DNA of 64,000 nucleotides, from assembly GCF_000189395.1 (NCBI RefSeq), contig NZ_AEPB01000044.1:1-64000 (forward strand), given 5' to 3'. The notes beneath the pieces were generated by a model that was given only the letters and a program-made list of their open reading frames with translations, searched no databases and was not told the DNA's origin. Position 1 is the first letter of the stretch, and every line of letters begins with the position of its first letter. Made by a program: the position numbers and the translations under genes. This stretch comes from Planococcus donghaensis MPA1U2 (GTDB taxonomy: Bacteria > Bacillota > Bacilli > Bacillales_A > Planococcaceae). Shown in pieces: positions 1-8,348 of the stretch.

Positions 1-26
1 TTATTAAGTGAGGCGTTTTGTATGAG

Positions 27-914
27 TTAAAACTTTTGGTCTGTCAGCCATTTTTGCCAAACTTTTAAATCGGTACCGAGGTGCCAGCGATTATTTTCAC
101 CCGATTTTGCTTTGACGCCTTGACCGCCAAGAATAAACTGCATTTCTGGCTTAGCTTGTGAAAGTGTATCCATATACTGATTCGCGACTTCCATCAATGC
201 AGGAGAAGCGATAGATAGACACATTATCTTAAAGTTGTGTTTAACGACCATTTCTTCTAACCCATCGAGTGGGGTGTCAGGCCCAATGTAAACAACTGAA
301 AAACCATTTTCCCGTAAGAACAAAGTAAATAAAAGCAACCCTAATTGGTGTTGCTCGCCACTTGGGCTAAGCGCCATGACTTTTGGTAAGTTTGATGAGG
401 TCGGGAACACACGGAAAAACTGATTAAATCGTTGCTGAACAATATGCGTGATCATGTGCTCATGTGCGACGCTAATGATGCCATCTTCCCAAGCTTCGCC
501 AATGCGAATCATCAACGGTGCAATGATTGAAAAAAAGACAGTTTGGTGATGGAATAAAGAAAAGTGCAAATCTAATAAATAATTAAAGCGTTCCGTATCC
601 ATTTCAGCGGCAGCTTGAAAAAGCTGGTTGATTTGTTCACTGTATTTCGAGTTATCGTTTAGAGAAAGGTCTGCTGGCGTTGTGATAAATTGCTTACGCG
701 AAGTGTGTAATTTTTTTACAGCTTCACTGATTTTCATGCCGTTGTCTTGTACTTGTATTTTAAGCCATTTCAAATCTTCCAGATTTTGGTCCGAATACAA
801 GCGGTGTCCAGATTCTGTTCGGGCGGGAGTAATTGCGTTGTAGCGCGTTTCCCACGAACGAATTGTCACTTTCGGCATATCTAAGATTTTGGCAGCTGCT
901 TTAATGTTATACAT
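27..914 (-). CDS. carH: MerR-family regulator with B12-binding domain (CarH/LitR type photoreceptor-like repressor)
   Basis: This 295-residue protein has an N-terminal MerR winged-helix domain (about residues 3-70, with a helix ending RSWETRY). A helical B12 cap domain follows (about 90-170), then a Rossmann-like cobalamin-binding domain (about 175-290). The cap carries W142 and E152-H153, which is the Wx9EH motif of CarH proteins. The third domain carries E187, H189 and G192, the ExHxxG motif whose His ligates cobalt. In CarH/LitR, adenosylcobalamin supports DNA binding in the dark and light releases the protein, derepressing carotenoid genes. Residue 143 is Glu; from memory, Thermus CarH has a His here that takes part in the light state, so light response is inferred. 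The ATG at 914 has a GAAGGT ribosome site. Its own promoter carries the same element found at both carotenoid operons, so autoregulation is likely. Confidence 0.85.
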   Translation of the reverse strand: MYNIKAAAKILDMPKVTIRSWETRYNAITPARTESGHRLYSDQNLEDLKWLKIQVQDNGMKISEAVKKLHTSRKQFITTPADLSLNDNSKYSEQINQLFQAAAEMDTERFNYLLDLHFSLFHHQTVFFSIIAPLMIRIGEAWEDGIISVAHEHMITHIVQQRFNQFFRVFPTSSNLPKVMALSPSGEQHQLGLLLFTLFLRENGFSVVYIGPDTPLDGLEEMVVKHNFKIMCLSIASPALMEVANQYMDTLSQAKPEMQFILGGQGVKAKSGENNRWHLGTDLKVWQKWLTDQKF

Positions 915-949
915 AGCATTACCTTCATTCTATAGATTTATAGTTGATG

Positions 950-988
950 TTGTACAAATATTATACAACTTAACAATAGACCCGTAAA
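950..988 (-). promoter_or_regulatory. Promoter of the CarH-like gene with candidate CarH operator
   Basis: On the minus strand a -35 TTTACG (988-983), a 17-bp spacer and a -10 TATAAT (965-960) form a sigma-A promoter. The -10 lies in GTATAATATTTGTACAA (966-950). It reads as direct repeats TGTATAA and TGTACAA with an 11-bp period, and also as a palindrome with TTGTA/TACAA arms. The 17-bp core recurs at 47575 and 55825 with at most one difference. Confidence 0.75.
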
Positions 989-1048
989 GCTGGAGGCAAG
1001 CGCTAAGCTTTGGAAAATAAAAAATTTTCCAAAATATGTTTACGATAC

Positions 1049-1075
1049 AAAAAAAGAGCTCTCCTGAGAGAACTC
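1049..1075 (-). terminator. Rho-independent terminator of the MFS gene
   Basis: Read on the minus strand, an 8-bp stem (1068-1075 with 1056-1063, one G-U pair) closes a 4-nt loop and is followed by a T run. It lies directly after the MFS stop codon. Confidence 0.85.
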
Positions 1076-1079
1076 GTGA

Positions 1080-2279
1080 CTAGCCAATAGTAGATGCTTT
1101 TACGGCACGTGAACGTTGCCAAACGACTGTAATGGACAGTGTCAGTAACAGCATGAGCAGGCCTAACATGAACGGGAAGACGATGTTGACATCGTATAAA
1201 ATACCCGCAAGTAAAGGGCCAATGACATTGCCGATGCTCATGTAGGCATTGTTCATCCCCATCGCAAACCCAACTTCGCCTTCAGCCATTTTTGAGATTA
1301 ATGTATTCAAAACAGGACGTAAAATTGAAGTAGCTAAGAAAATCACAAGCGAAACAGCGAAGAACATCGCATAACTTCCGGCAAAAAGAGATAATAAGAA
1401 ACCAAATGCCGAAACCCCGAGAAATACAACGAGAATCGCCACTTCACCATAACGACGAACGATGCGGTCCACCACAAACAATTGCACAATCACGCTGACA
1501 ATTCCGGTTGCGGTAATCATAACGGCGATATCTTTCGCGGTAGAATTGAATTGATTGTCTAAATACAGCCCAACGACGGATTCGTATGCTAGTAAACCAA
1601 AACTCATAACGAGCGTAATAATTAATGGAATAAAATACGGCATTTTCGTAGAGCGTCCAATTTTAGTGAACATGGACTCTTCATCGGTTAATTTAGCGGC
1701 AAGTGCTGGATTGGCATCAGTCGCATCATATTCCTTTAACCATAAAATAGAGAAAATAACGGCGGCCAAAGAAACGAGTGCAGAAACAAGAAAAGGTAGT
1801 TTTAGCGAGTAATCCGCTAAAAACCCCCCAATACCAGGCCCCACAACAATGCCGAGAGACATCGAAGCAGAAACGAGACTTGTGCCTTTTGCGCGCTGAT
1901 CAAATGTTGTAATGTCTGCAATATAAGCAAAAATAGCTGGAATAAGCATGGCCGCTCCGATTCCACCAATAACACGAGAGAAATACAAAGTCCAAATAGA
2001 GTCGGAAGCATAAAACACAAACATAGAAAGCGTTAAGCCGAGTAACCCATAAATAATCATTTTTCGGCGGCCGTATTGATCTGCCCATTTACCGGCAATC
2101 GGTGAAAAAAGAAATTGGGAAGCCGCGAAGATCGCAATCATCAAGCCAGCTGCCATCCCGCCTTGGTTAATGGACACAAGATAAGAAGGCATAATGGGTA
2201 TAACAATTCCGAAACTTGCAACCGCGATAAACATATTAATCATCAAAATAAAAATCTTCTTCTTTTGGTCTGGCGACAT
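1080..2279 (-). CDS. MFS drug/solute exporter (NorA/Bmr-like, 12 TM)
   Basis: This 399-residue membrane protein has about twelve hydrophobic segments. The loop after TM2 carries a major-facilitator motif A (GKWADQYGRRK), and TM5 carries the antiporter motif C (GPGIGGF). Length and motifs fit the DHA1 proton/drug antiporters such as NorA, Bmr and Blt. These export hydrophobic cations and fluoroquinolones, but the substrate here cannot be told from sequence. It is monocistronic: it ends in its own terminator and is divergent from the CoA-transferase gene. The start is the ATG at 2279, preceded by a GAGG-type ribosome site. It is unlikely to share a transcript with the downstream carH-like gene, because a terminator and a promoter lie between them. 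Confidence 0.85.
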   Translation of the reverse strand: MSPDQKKKIFILMINMFIAVASFGIVIPIMPSYLVSINQGGMAAGLMIAIFAASQFLFSPIAGKWADQYGRRKMIIYGLLGLTLSMFVFYASDSIWTLYFSRVIGGIGAAMLIPAIFAYIADITTFDQRAKGTSLVSASMSLGIVVGPGIGGFLADYSLKLPFLVSALVSLAAVIFSILWLKEYDATDANPALAAKLTDEESMFTKIGRSTKMPYFIPLIITLVMSFGLLAYESVVGLYLDNQFNSTAKDIAVMITATGIVSVIVQLFVVDRIVRRYGEVAILVVFLGVSAFGFLLSLFAGSYAMFFAVSLVIFLATSILRPVLNTLISKMAEGEVGFAMGMNNAYMSIGNVIGPLLAGILYDVNIVFPFMLGLLMLLLTLSITVVWQRSRAVKASTIG

Positions 2280-2601
2280 GGCAAGTAGCCTCTTTTCTTC
2301 TATATAAAATTATACGAATTTATTTTCTACAACTTTTCTATATTATTTCAGCTGTAAAACGATTGTCAATAGAAGAGACTTGATATTTTTTCCATCTAAA
2401 ATGAGAATGAAGGAAGCCCCGTTTTTATTGCAAGAAATAAGTGTTGGGGTAAGGGTTTTACGCATCATATTGTTGCAGGAATGTGAAGAAATACGGACAG
2501 AAACCGTTCTGTTGGAGTCTAGCTAGTCTTGAGAATGAGCGCAATAAGATATAATTAATGTATAGGCTAACAAAAACTCAAGCCTCCGAAAGGTGATAAG
2601 G
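2280..2601. other. Divergent intergenic region, MFS gene / CoA transferase
   Basis: These 322 bp hold no convincing ORF. A TATAAT at 2550-2555 is a plausible -10 for the rightward gene, but the nearest -35-like TTGAGA (2529-2534) leaves a spacer of only 15 bp. No clear cre site or hairpin was seen. Confidence 0.4.
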
Positions 2602-4104
2602 ATGGACAATAAACTTCATCGTATTAAAGTCACGGAATTACAGGAACGAGTTGTATCTGCTGATGAAGCAGCTTCTTGGATAGAAGACGGAATGACACTC
2701 GGATTAAGTGGATTCACGCGTGCAGGAGATGCGAAAGCAATCCCTTATGCATTGGTGCGTCGCGCCGAAAAAGAACAGTTTAAAGTAAATGTCTTTACGG
2801 GAGCTTCTTTAGGCTCAGACGTTGATAAATTAATGGCAGAAGCAGGAATCGTTCATAAGCGATTGCCATTTCAGGCCGATCCCGCCATGCGTAGAAAAAT
2901 AAACAATGGCGACATCATGTTTGTCGACCATCATTTGTCTCAAACAGCTGAATGGATTCGAGCAGGCGTCATCGAACCAATCGACTTTGCTGTTATTGAA
3001 GCTTTAGAAATTACTGAAGACGGCATGATTATTCCCACAACTTCTGTTGGGAACTCATCGGTTTTCGTGAAGCATGCGAAAAACGTCATTATTGAAATCA
3101 ATCTTTCGCAGCCAGAGCTATTTAGAGGGGTTCATGATATTTATGAACCTGGCAAACAAGGTCAACGCTCGCCGATTCCATTGACGGGTGTGAACGATCG
3201 CATTGGAACAATCGGCATACCGGTGGACTTAGATAAGGTAAGAGGTATTGTGTTTACTGATCAAGCGGATTCGCCATCAACAATTTTACAGTCAGATGAA
3301 GAAACAGAAATGATGGCCGGTCATTTACTGGATTTCTTGCGAGCAGAAGTAGCCTCAGGGCGATTAACTAACCAGCTTGCCCCTTTACAGTCAGGAATCG
3401 GTTCAGTAGCGAACGCAGTTCTCCACGGTTTGGTCGATTCAGAGTTTCACGATATGGAAGTTTATTCAGAAGTGCTTCAAGATGCCGTTTTTGATTTGAT
3501 TGATGCAGGGAAAGTGAATTTTGCTTCGGCTTCTTCTATCACTTTATCAAAAGAAAAAATGGCGCAAGTATTTGGAGACTTTGAAAACTATCGCGATAAA
3601 ATTCTTTTGCGTCCACAAGAAATTACAAATCATCCCGGACTTATTCGCCGACTCGGGTTGATATCGATTAATACTGCGCTAGAGTTCGATATTTATGGCA
3701 ATGTGAATTCGACCCATGTATCGGGTACAAGAATGATGAATGGTATTGGTGGATCAGGAGATTTTGCGCGTAATGCACGATTATCCATTTTTGTAACGAA
3801 GTCAATTGCTAAAGAAGGTATTATTTCAAGTGTGGTGCCATTTGTATCGCATGTTGATCATACGGAACACGATGTAGACATTGTAGTGACCGAACAAGGA
3901 TATGCAGATTTGCGAGGACTGGCTCCACGCGAACGAGTACCTGTTATTATAGAAAATTGTGTTCACCCAATGTACCGAGACCAAATGCGTGCTTATTATG
4001 CGGAAGCACTGTTACGTGGTGGTCAAACCCCGCATGTTTTAGAAAAAGCATTTTCATGGCATGCGAATTTAGCAACTAACGGCAGTATGTTGCTATCAGA
4101 ATAA
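2602..4104 (+). CDS. Acetyl-CoA hydrolase/transferase family protein (CoA transferase), paralog 1
   Basis: The protein has 500 residues and belongs to the Ach1/succinyl-CoA:acetate CoA-transferase family (two Rossmann-type CoA-transferase halves). Family features visible are GLSGFTRAGDAK near the N-terminus, FTGASLGSD, the GIGSVANAVL segment, the EVLQDAVFDLID segment, and GIGGSGDFARNA with VTEQGYADLRGLAPRER near the C-terminus. These enzymes move CoA between short-chain acids such as acetate, succinate and propionate, or hydrolyse the acyl-CoA. An upstream in-frame GTG at 2593 exists, but AGGTGAT lies 5 nt before the ATG at 2602 and the paralog starts at the matching point, so 2602 was chosen. 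A terminator follows. The gene is closely similar over its whole length to the one at 5304. Confidence 0.88.
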   Translation: MDNKLHRIKVTELQERVVSADEAASWIEDGMTLGLSGFTRAGDAKAIPYALVRRAEKEQFKVNVFTGASLGSDVDKLMAEAGIVHKRLPFQADPAMRRKINNGDIMFVDHHLSQTAEWIRAGVIEPIDFAVIEALEITEDGMIIPTTSVGNSSVFVKHAKNVIIEINLSQPELFRGVHDIYEPGKQGQRSPIPLTGVNDRIGTIGIPVDLDKVRGIVFTDQADSPSTILQSDEETEMMAGHLLDFLRAEVASGRLTNQLAPLQSGIGSVANAVLHGLVDSEFHDMEVYSEVLQDAVFDLIDAGKVNFASASSITLSKEKMAQVFGDFENYRDKILLRPQEITNHPGLIRRLGLISINTALEFDIYGNVNSTHVSGTRMMNGIGGSGDFARNARLSIFVTKSIAKEGIISSVVPFVSHVDHTEHDVDIVVTEQGYADLRGLAPRERVPVIIENCVHPMYRDQMRAYYAEALLRGGQTPHVLEKAFSWHANLATNGSMLLSE

Positions 4105-4111
4105 CGGTTGA

Positions 4112-4138
4112 AACCAGCCTGTTACGGGCTGGTTTTTT
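4112..4138 (+). terminator. Terminator after CoA-transferase paralog 1
   Basis: An 8-bp stem AACCAGCC/GGCTGGTT with a short loop is followed by a T run, 8 nt after the stop codon. Confidence 0.85.
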
Positions 4139-4196
4139 ATGTAGAAAAATATTTTCATGTATAATCGAAGCATAGATTCGAAACGGGAGGGTTATG

Positions 4197-4841
4197 ATGG
4201 AAAGCTTTACACTGGGTTCACTATTGGATGTCATGGGAGAATTGTTTTCTGATGAAATCTCAATAGCTGTCACAAATACAAAAGAGTACATATATTATCG
4301 CCCAAGCAAACGAGTAGATTTGAAAATTCAACCGGGAGATCCCGTCAAGCCGGGAACGATTGCCCACAAAGCATTACAGGCCAATCAAAAAACGTCTGAG
4401 TTTATCAATCGAGAACTTTTTGGTGTACCATATCACGGGATGGCGGTGCCATTTGAACATGAAGGCGAGCTTCAAGGTTGTGTCATGGCCATCTATCCGG
4501 CATTCACAGAAGGGAAATCGGTGGTTACGGTAAAAAGTCCAGATGGCTGGAAGCCGATTCCGTTTACAGAAGTAAAGTATTTGGAAGTGAAGGATCGTAA
4601 AACGCATGTGTACGCAGAAGGATATTCCGGAACAAATAAAAACTCACTTCAGGAATTTGAATTTTTGTTGCCACGTGAATCGTTTATCCGTTGTCATCGA
4701 TCGTTTATCGTTAATGTGCATCACATAAAAGAAATTTACCCAGATACACACTCGACATTCATGTTGGCAATGGACAACGACGTAAAAATCCCCGTCAGCC
4801 AATCCTATTCAAGTTACTTCAGAAAACTTCTAGGGTTCTAA
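4197..4841 (+). CDS. LytTR-domain transcriptional regulator with N-terminal sensor domain
   Basis: The protein has 214 residues from this start. The C-terminal half (about 115-212) is a LytTR DNA-binding domain: PFTEVKYLEVKDRKTHVYA, then FIRCHRSFIVNVHHIKEI, which is the typical RxHxSxxVN signature. The first ~110 residues (IAVTNTKEYIYY, PGDPVKPGTIAHKAL, ELFGVPYHGMAVPF) look like a small ligand-sensing module of the kind seen in front of some chemoreceptor-like and sigma-54-activator proteins. There is no receiver domain, so this is a one-component regulator. GGAGG sits 6 nt before the ATG at 4197, which is preferred over the ATG at 4194. Its position between two CoA-transferase paralogs suggests it controls one or both and senses a short-chain acid or acyl-CoA; that is inference. 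Confidence 0.82.
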   Translation: MESFTLGSLLDVMGELFSDEISIAVTNTKEYIYYRPSKRVDLKIQPGDPVKPGTIAHKALQANQKTSEFINRELFGVPYHGMAVPFEHEGELQGCVMAIYPAFTEGKSVVTVKSPDGWKPIPFTEVKYLEVKDRKTHVYAEGYSGTNKNSLQEFEFLLPRESFIRCHRSFIVNVHHIKEIYPDTHSTFMLAMDNDVKIPVSQSYSSYFRKLLGF

Positions 4842-4843
4842 CG

Positions 4844-4965
4844 AAAAGCGAAAGCAGCCGGTTAGTTCCGACAGGCATAAGACGGTCTGGCGAAGTGGCG
4901 TATTTCCAGCCACACAGCCAGAACGACTTATGACCCGAGGAGCTGGCTGCTGTAGCTAGACAAAG
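4844..4965 (+). repeat. Structured intergenic repeat, copy A1
   Basis: This ~122-bp element runs from AAAAGCGAAAGC to GCTAGACAAAG and folds into one long interrupted hairpin: GCAGCC/GGCTGC at the base, GGCATAAG/CTTATGACC, TCTGGC/GCCAGA, and GTGGC/GCCAC at the tip. It is homologous to the element at 6821 but differs by paired changes in the stems. It begins 2 nt after the LytTR stop codon. Confidence 0.8.
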
Positions 4966-4967
4966 AG

Positions 4968-4997
4968 AAAAGCGAAAGCAGCCGGTTAGCTCCGACA
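4968..4997 (+). repeat. Structured intergenic repeat, truncated copy A2
   Basis: The first ~30 bp of the element (AAAAGCGAAAGCAGCCGG onward) are repeated in tandem directly after copy A1, and then the sequence diverges. It lacks the right half, so it cannot form the full hairpin. Confidence 0.7.
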
Positions 4998-5240
4998 TCG
5001 CATCGCCACAAAGAAAAAGTATCTTTCCAAATTTTTTGGATGGATGCTTTTTTATTTGTGATGAAAAAATGCTGCTTAAAGCACCCGATTTACTGCTTTG
5101 TAGCATTAAACGCTTTTCCGCGCTGTAAAAATCGATGATGCATAAGAATAAGTTAAAATTATCTAATAATTAAGTGTTACGAGATAATGAAAAATTACAC
5201 CCTTTTAAAAGCGATGCGATTTTGAATCGGATACACGCTT

Positions 5241-5255
5241 ATGAAAACGCTTTAT
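5241..5255 (+). promoter_or_regulatory. cre-like site upstream of CoA-transferase paralog 2
   Basis: ATGAAAACGCTTTAT matches the CcpA consensus WTGNAANCGNWNNCW except at the penultimate C. It lies about 50 bp before the start codon. Carbon-catabolite control of acetate metabolism would be sensible, but a one-mismatch cre in AT-rich DNA is weak evidence. Confidence 0.4.
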
Positions 5256-5303
5256 TTAATCCAAAGAACAACCAAAACAACTAGTGAAAGAGAGTGATAG
5301 ATA

Positions 5304-6818
5304 ATGGAAAAGAAATTAGACCGAATCAAAGCAGAACAGTTACAAAAACGAGTAGTGACTCCGCAAGAAGCAGCTTCATGGATACAAGACGGCATGACGC
5401 TTGGCCTAAGCGGCTTTACACGAGCAGGTGATGTGAAAGCGGTTCCTTTAGCGCTAGTCGATCGGGCAGAAACTGAACGCTTTAAAGTAAACGTTTTTAC
5501 TGGTGCTTCTTTAGGCTCGGATATCGATCGACTTTTTGCAGAAGCGGGTATTGTGAACAAACGCTTACCTTTCCAAGCAGAACCGACCATGCGCAAAAAA
5601 ATCAATGAAGGTGACATGTTGTTTGTCGATCATCATTTATCACATACGGCAGAATGGATTCGTACAGGTGTGACAGAAACGATTGACTTTGCCATTGTGG
5701 AAGCTTTGTCAATTACAGAAGACGGCATGATCATTCCGACAACTTCCGTTGGAAACTCTGCTGTGTTTGCCAAGCACGCAAAAAATATCATCGTTGAAAT
5801 CAATACCTCACAACCGGAATTGTTTGAAGGCATTCATGATATTTACGATACAGGAAAACAAGGTGAACGATTACCAATTCCGTTGACAGCAGTTGATCAA
5901 CGCATCGGAACGAAAGGTATTCCAGTCGACATGGAAAAAATCCGTGGCATTGTTTTCACGGAACAATTGGATTCACCATCCACTATCGTGTCACCTGATG
6001 AAGAAACAAAAATGATGGCGGATCATTTGCTCGAATTTTTACGTTCGGAAGTCCGGTCAGGACGTTTAACGGAGAAATTGGCTCCATTGCAGTCAGGTAT
6101 TGGATCAGTCGCTAATGCAGTTCTACATGGCATGATTGATTCTGAATTCGAAGATTTAGAAGTGTATTCAGAAGTATTGCAAGACGCTGTTTTTGATTTG
6201 ATGGATGCCGGAAAAGTAAGCTTTGCATCATGTTGTTCGATTACGTTATCCGAACCAAAAATGAAACAAGTTTACGGAGAATTTGAAAATTACCGCAACA
6301 AAATCGTAATGCGGCCACAAGAGATTTCCAATCATCCTGAAATTATCCGTCGACTCGGATTAATAGCGATCAATACGGCATTAGAATTTGATATGTATGG
6401 AAACGTTAACTCAACACATGTATCGGGTACAAAAATGATGAATGGCATCGGCGGTTCCGGTGATTTTGCTCGAAACTCGCGCTTGGCGATTTTTGTTACG
6501 AAATCAATTGCGAAAGGCGGCAACATCTCAAGTGTCGTGCCGTTTGTTTCTCATGTAGATCACACAGAACACGATGTGGACGTAGTAGTAACTGAACAAG
6601 GCTATGCCGATCTTCGTGGACTTGCGCCGCGTGAGCGTGTAGAAGTGATTTTGGCTAACTGTGTACATCCGATGTATCGAACTCAACTTCGTGAGTATTA
6701 CGATGAAGCATTAACACGCGGCGGACAAACACCGCACGTATTAGAAAAAGCTTTCTCGTGGCATACAGACCTAGCAAAAAATGGCACCATGCTACAAAAA
6801 AAAGAGCAATTAGTCTAA
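5304..6818 (+). CDS. Acetyl-CoA hydrolase/transferase family protein (CoA transferase), paralog 2
   Basis: The 504-residue protein is a close paralog of the product at 2602 and shares every family block (GLSGFTRAGDVK, FTGASLGSD, GIGSVANAVLHG, GIGGSGDFARNS, VTEQGYADLRGLAPRERV). The predicted role is CoA transfer between acetate and other short-chain acids, or acyl-CoA hydrolysis. The C-terminus is slightly longer than in paralog 1. The ATG at 5304 is preceded by AAAGAGAGTGATAG, which gives a weaker ribosome site than paralog 1 has. The gene is flanked on both sides by copies of the same structured repeat. A cre-like site about 50 bp upstream suggests glucose control. Which paralog uses which acid cannot be told. 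Confidence 0.88.
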   Translation: MEKKLDRIKAEQLQKRVVTPQEAASWIQDGMTLGLSGFTRAGDVKAVPLALVDRAETERFKVNVFTGASLGSDIDRLFAEAGIVNKRLPFQAEPTMRKKINEGDMLFVDHHLSHTAEWIRTGVTETIDFAIVEALSITEDGMIIPTTSVGNSAVFAKHAKNIIVEINTSQPELFEGIHDIYDTGKQGERLPIPLTAVDQRIGTKGIPVDMEKIRGIVFTEQLDSPSTIVSPDEETKMMADHLLEFLRSEVRSGRLTEKLAPLQSGIGSVANAVLHGMIDSEFEDLEVYSEVLQDAVFDLMDAGKVSFASCCSITLSEPKMKQVYGEFENYRNKIVMRPQEISNHPEIIRRLGLIAINTALEFDMYGNVNSTHVSGTKMMNGIGGSGDFARNSRLAIFVTKSIAKGGNISSVVPFVSHVDHTEHDVDVVVTEQGYADLRGLAPRERVEVILANCVHPMYRTQLREYYDEALTRGGQTPHVLEKAFSWHTDLAKNGTMLQKKEQLV

Positions 6819-6820
6819 AG

Positions 6821-6944
6821 AAAAGCGGAGGCTCCCGTGTAGATTCGACGGGCATAAGACGCTCTGGCGAAGCGGCGTGTTTTCAGCCGCACAGCTAGAG
6901 TGGCTTATGACCCTAGAATCTGGGCGCTGGAGCTAGACAAAAAG
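6821..6944 (+). repeat. Structured intergenic repeat, copy B1
   Basis: This ~124-bp element starts 3 nt after the stop codon of CoA-transferase paralog 2. Pairing segments are GCTCC/GGAGC, TAGATTC/GAATCTG, GGCATAAG/CTTATGACC, CTCTGGC/GCTAGAG and GCGGC/GCCGC around a loop of about 9 nt. Compared with copy A1, stem bases change in a compensating way (GTGGC/GCCAC becomes GCGGC/GCCGC). Confidence 0.8.
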
Positions 6945-7020
6945 AAAAGCGGAGGCTCCCGTGTAGCTCTGACGGGCATAAGAGACTCTGGCGAAGCGGC
7001 GTTTTTTCAGCCGCATAGCT
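6945..7020 (+). repeat. Structured intergenic repeat, truncated copy B2
   Basis: The left ~76 bp of the element are repeated in tandem after B1, including the GCGGC/GCCGC tip hairpin, and stop just after the tip. The same arrangement, one full copy plus one 5' partial copy, is seen at 4844-4997. Confidence 0.75.
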
Positions 7021-7042
7021 CAATTTATTAATAATTCACCCC

Positions 7043-7072
7043 AACCAGGTTTGCTAAAAGCGCCTGGTTTTT
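7043..7072 (+). terminator. Terminator after the repeat pair
   Basis: AACCAGG/CCTGGTT forms a stem followed by TTTTTCT. It lies 225 bp after the CoA-transferase stop, so the repeat elements are probably transcribed as part of the 3' untranslated region. Confidence 0.7.
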
Positions 7073-7200
7073 CTCATGCTAATCTATAAAATAGGGAATT
7101 GAGCTTAGAGAATACCATTCTTTTTACCCAAATTATTTCTTGAGCCCTTGATATGACTGGATTATTTAATCAGATTTTTCTGTCTAAACAAAAATAGTTG

Positions 7201-7229
7201 TTGTCAAGCGTTATTTTTAGTATTATAAT
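7201..7229 (+). promoter_or_regulatory. Sigma-A promoter of rlmN
   Basis: TTGTCA (7201-7206), a 17-bp spacer and TATAAT (7224-7229) lie 35 bp before the start codon. Confidence 0.8.
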
Positions 7230-7263
7230 AAGCAATTGTGAAATTTGAAATGAGGGTTCTAAA

Positions 7264-8337
7264 ATGAAAAATTCCATCTATGGATTAACGATAGACCAGT
7301 TAAAAGAATGGTTTTTAGAAAACGGCCAGAAAAAGTACCGTGCGGAGCAGGTATGGGATTGGTTGTATATTAAACGTGTCACTGAATTTGCGGAAATGAA
7401 CAATCTTTCGAAAGAGTGTATTCAACTACTTGAAGACAACTTTGCGATTCGTACGTTAAAAGAAACAGTTAAACAAGAATCTGCAGACGGCACAATCAAG
7501 TTCCTTTTCCAAATGCAAGATGGCAACTTGATCGAAACGGTATTGATGCGCTTTAAATACGGAAATTCTGTCTGCGTAACAACACAAGTTGGTTGTAACA
7601 TTGGCTGTAGTTTCTGTGCCAGCGGACTATTGAAAAAGAGCCGCGATTTAAATGCGGGCGAAATTGTTGAGCAGATTATGCAAGTACAAGCGCATTTTGA
7701 TACACAACAAAAAGAAGAACGTGTAAGTCATATCGTAGTTATGGGTATTGGTGAACCATTCGATAACTATACGAATTTGATGGACTTCTTAAAAGTTGTC
7801 AATTCTCAAAAAGGCTTGGCTATTGGAGCTCGCCACATTACCGTATCTACAAGTGGTATTGTACCGAAAATTTATGACTACGCAGACGAAGGCTTGCAAG
7901 TAAACCTTGCAATCTCAATTCATGCTCCAACAAATGAATTGCGTACGCGCATCATGAAAATTAACAAAGCGTATCCAATCGAGAAGCTAATGGCTTCTAT
8001 CGATTACTATTTGGAGAAATCGAACCGTCGTATCACGTTTGAATATATTTTATTGCGTGATGTGAATGACCATGTCGAAGAAGCAAATCAACTGGCGAAA
8101 TTGCTAGAAGATAAGCGTCACTTGTCATACGTTAACTTGATTCCGTACAACTCTGTTGATGAGCACGATCAATATCAACAAAGTACACCAGAAGCAATCA
8201 GTGCCTTCTATGATGCATTGAAGAAAAAAGGCATCAACTGTGGCGTACGTCACGAACAAGGCGCCGACATCGATGCTGCTTGTGGTCAATTACGAAGCAA
8301 ACAAATCAAAAAAGATAAAAAAGAAGTAACAGTTTAA
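7264..8337 (+). CDS. rlmN: 23S rRNA (adenine(2503)-C(2))-methyltransferase RlmN
   Basis: This 357-residue radical-SAM enzyme methylates C2 of A2503 in 23S rRNA and, in some bacteria, A37 of certain tRNAs. The iron-sulfur ligands are C111, C115 and C118 in [18 protein letters not shown], the SxSTSG-type segment ([10 protein letters not shown]) and the C-terminal [10 protein letters not shown] with the methylated-Cys region are all present. After the cluster the sequence reads [17 protein letters not shown], a form I associate with lactic-acid-bacterial RlmN. Bacillus RlmN has CASTLGGLKR there. The gene is monocistronic with its own promoter and terminator, not in the prpC-prkC cluster where Bacillus keeps rlmN. 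A second copy elsewhere, or acquisition by transfer, is possible. A Cfr identity is less likely. Confidence 0.9.
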   Translation: MKNSIYGLTIDQLKEWFLENGQKKYRAEQVWDWLYIKRVTEFAEMNNLSKECIQLLEDNFAIRTLKETVKQESADGTIKFLFQMQDGNLIETVLMRFKYGNSVCVTTQVGCNIGCSFCASGLLKKSRDLNAGEIVEQIMQVQAHFDTQQKEERVSHIVVMGIGEPFDNYTNLMDFLKVVNSQKGLAIGARHITVSTSGIVPKIYDYADEGLQVNLAISIHAPTNELRTRIMKINKAYPIEKLMASIDYYLEKSNRRITFEYILLRDVNDHVEEANQLAKLLEDKRHLSYVNLIPYNSVDEHDQYQQSTPEAISAFYDALKKKGINCGVRHEQGADIDAACGQLRSKQIKKDKKEVTV

Positions 8338-8348
8338 TAAACAACAGT

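Noticed and set aside
4670-4680. CACGTG in the LytTR gene, and others at 1107, 36467, 39047 and 46384, as parS.
   Set aside because: Flanking bases do not match the parS half-sites.
4844-7020. The repeats as a CRISPR array or insertion sequence.
   Set aside because: Only four units in two separate pairs, no unique spacers of constant size, and no transposase.
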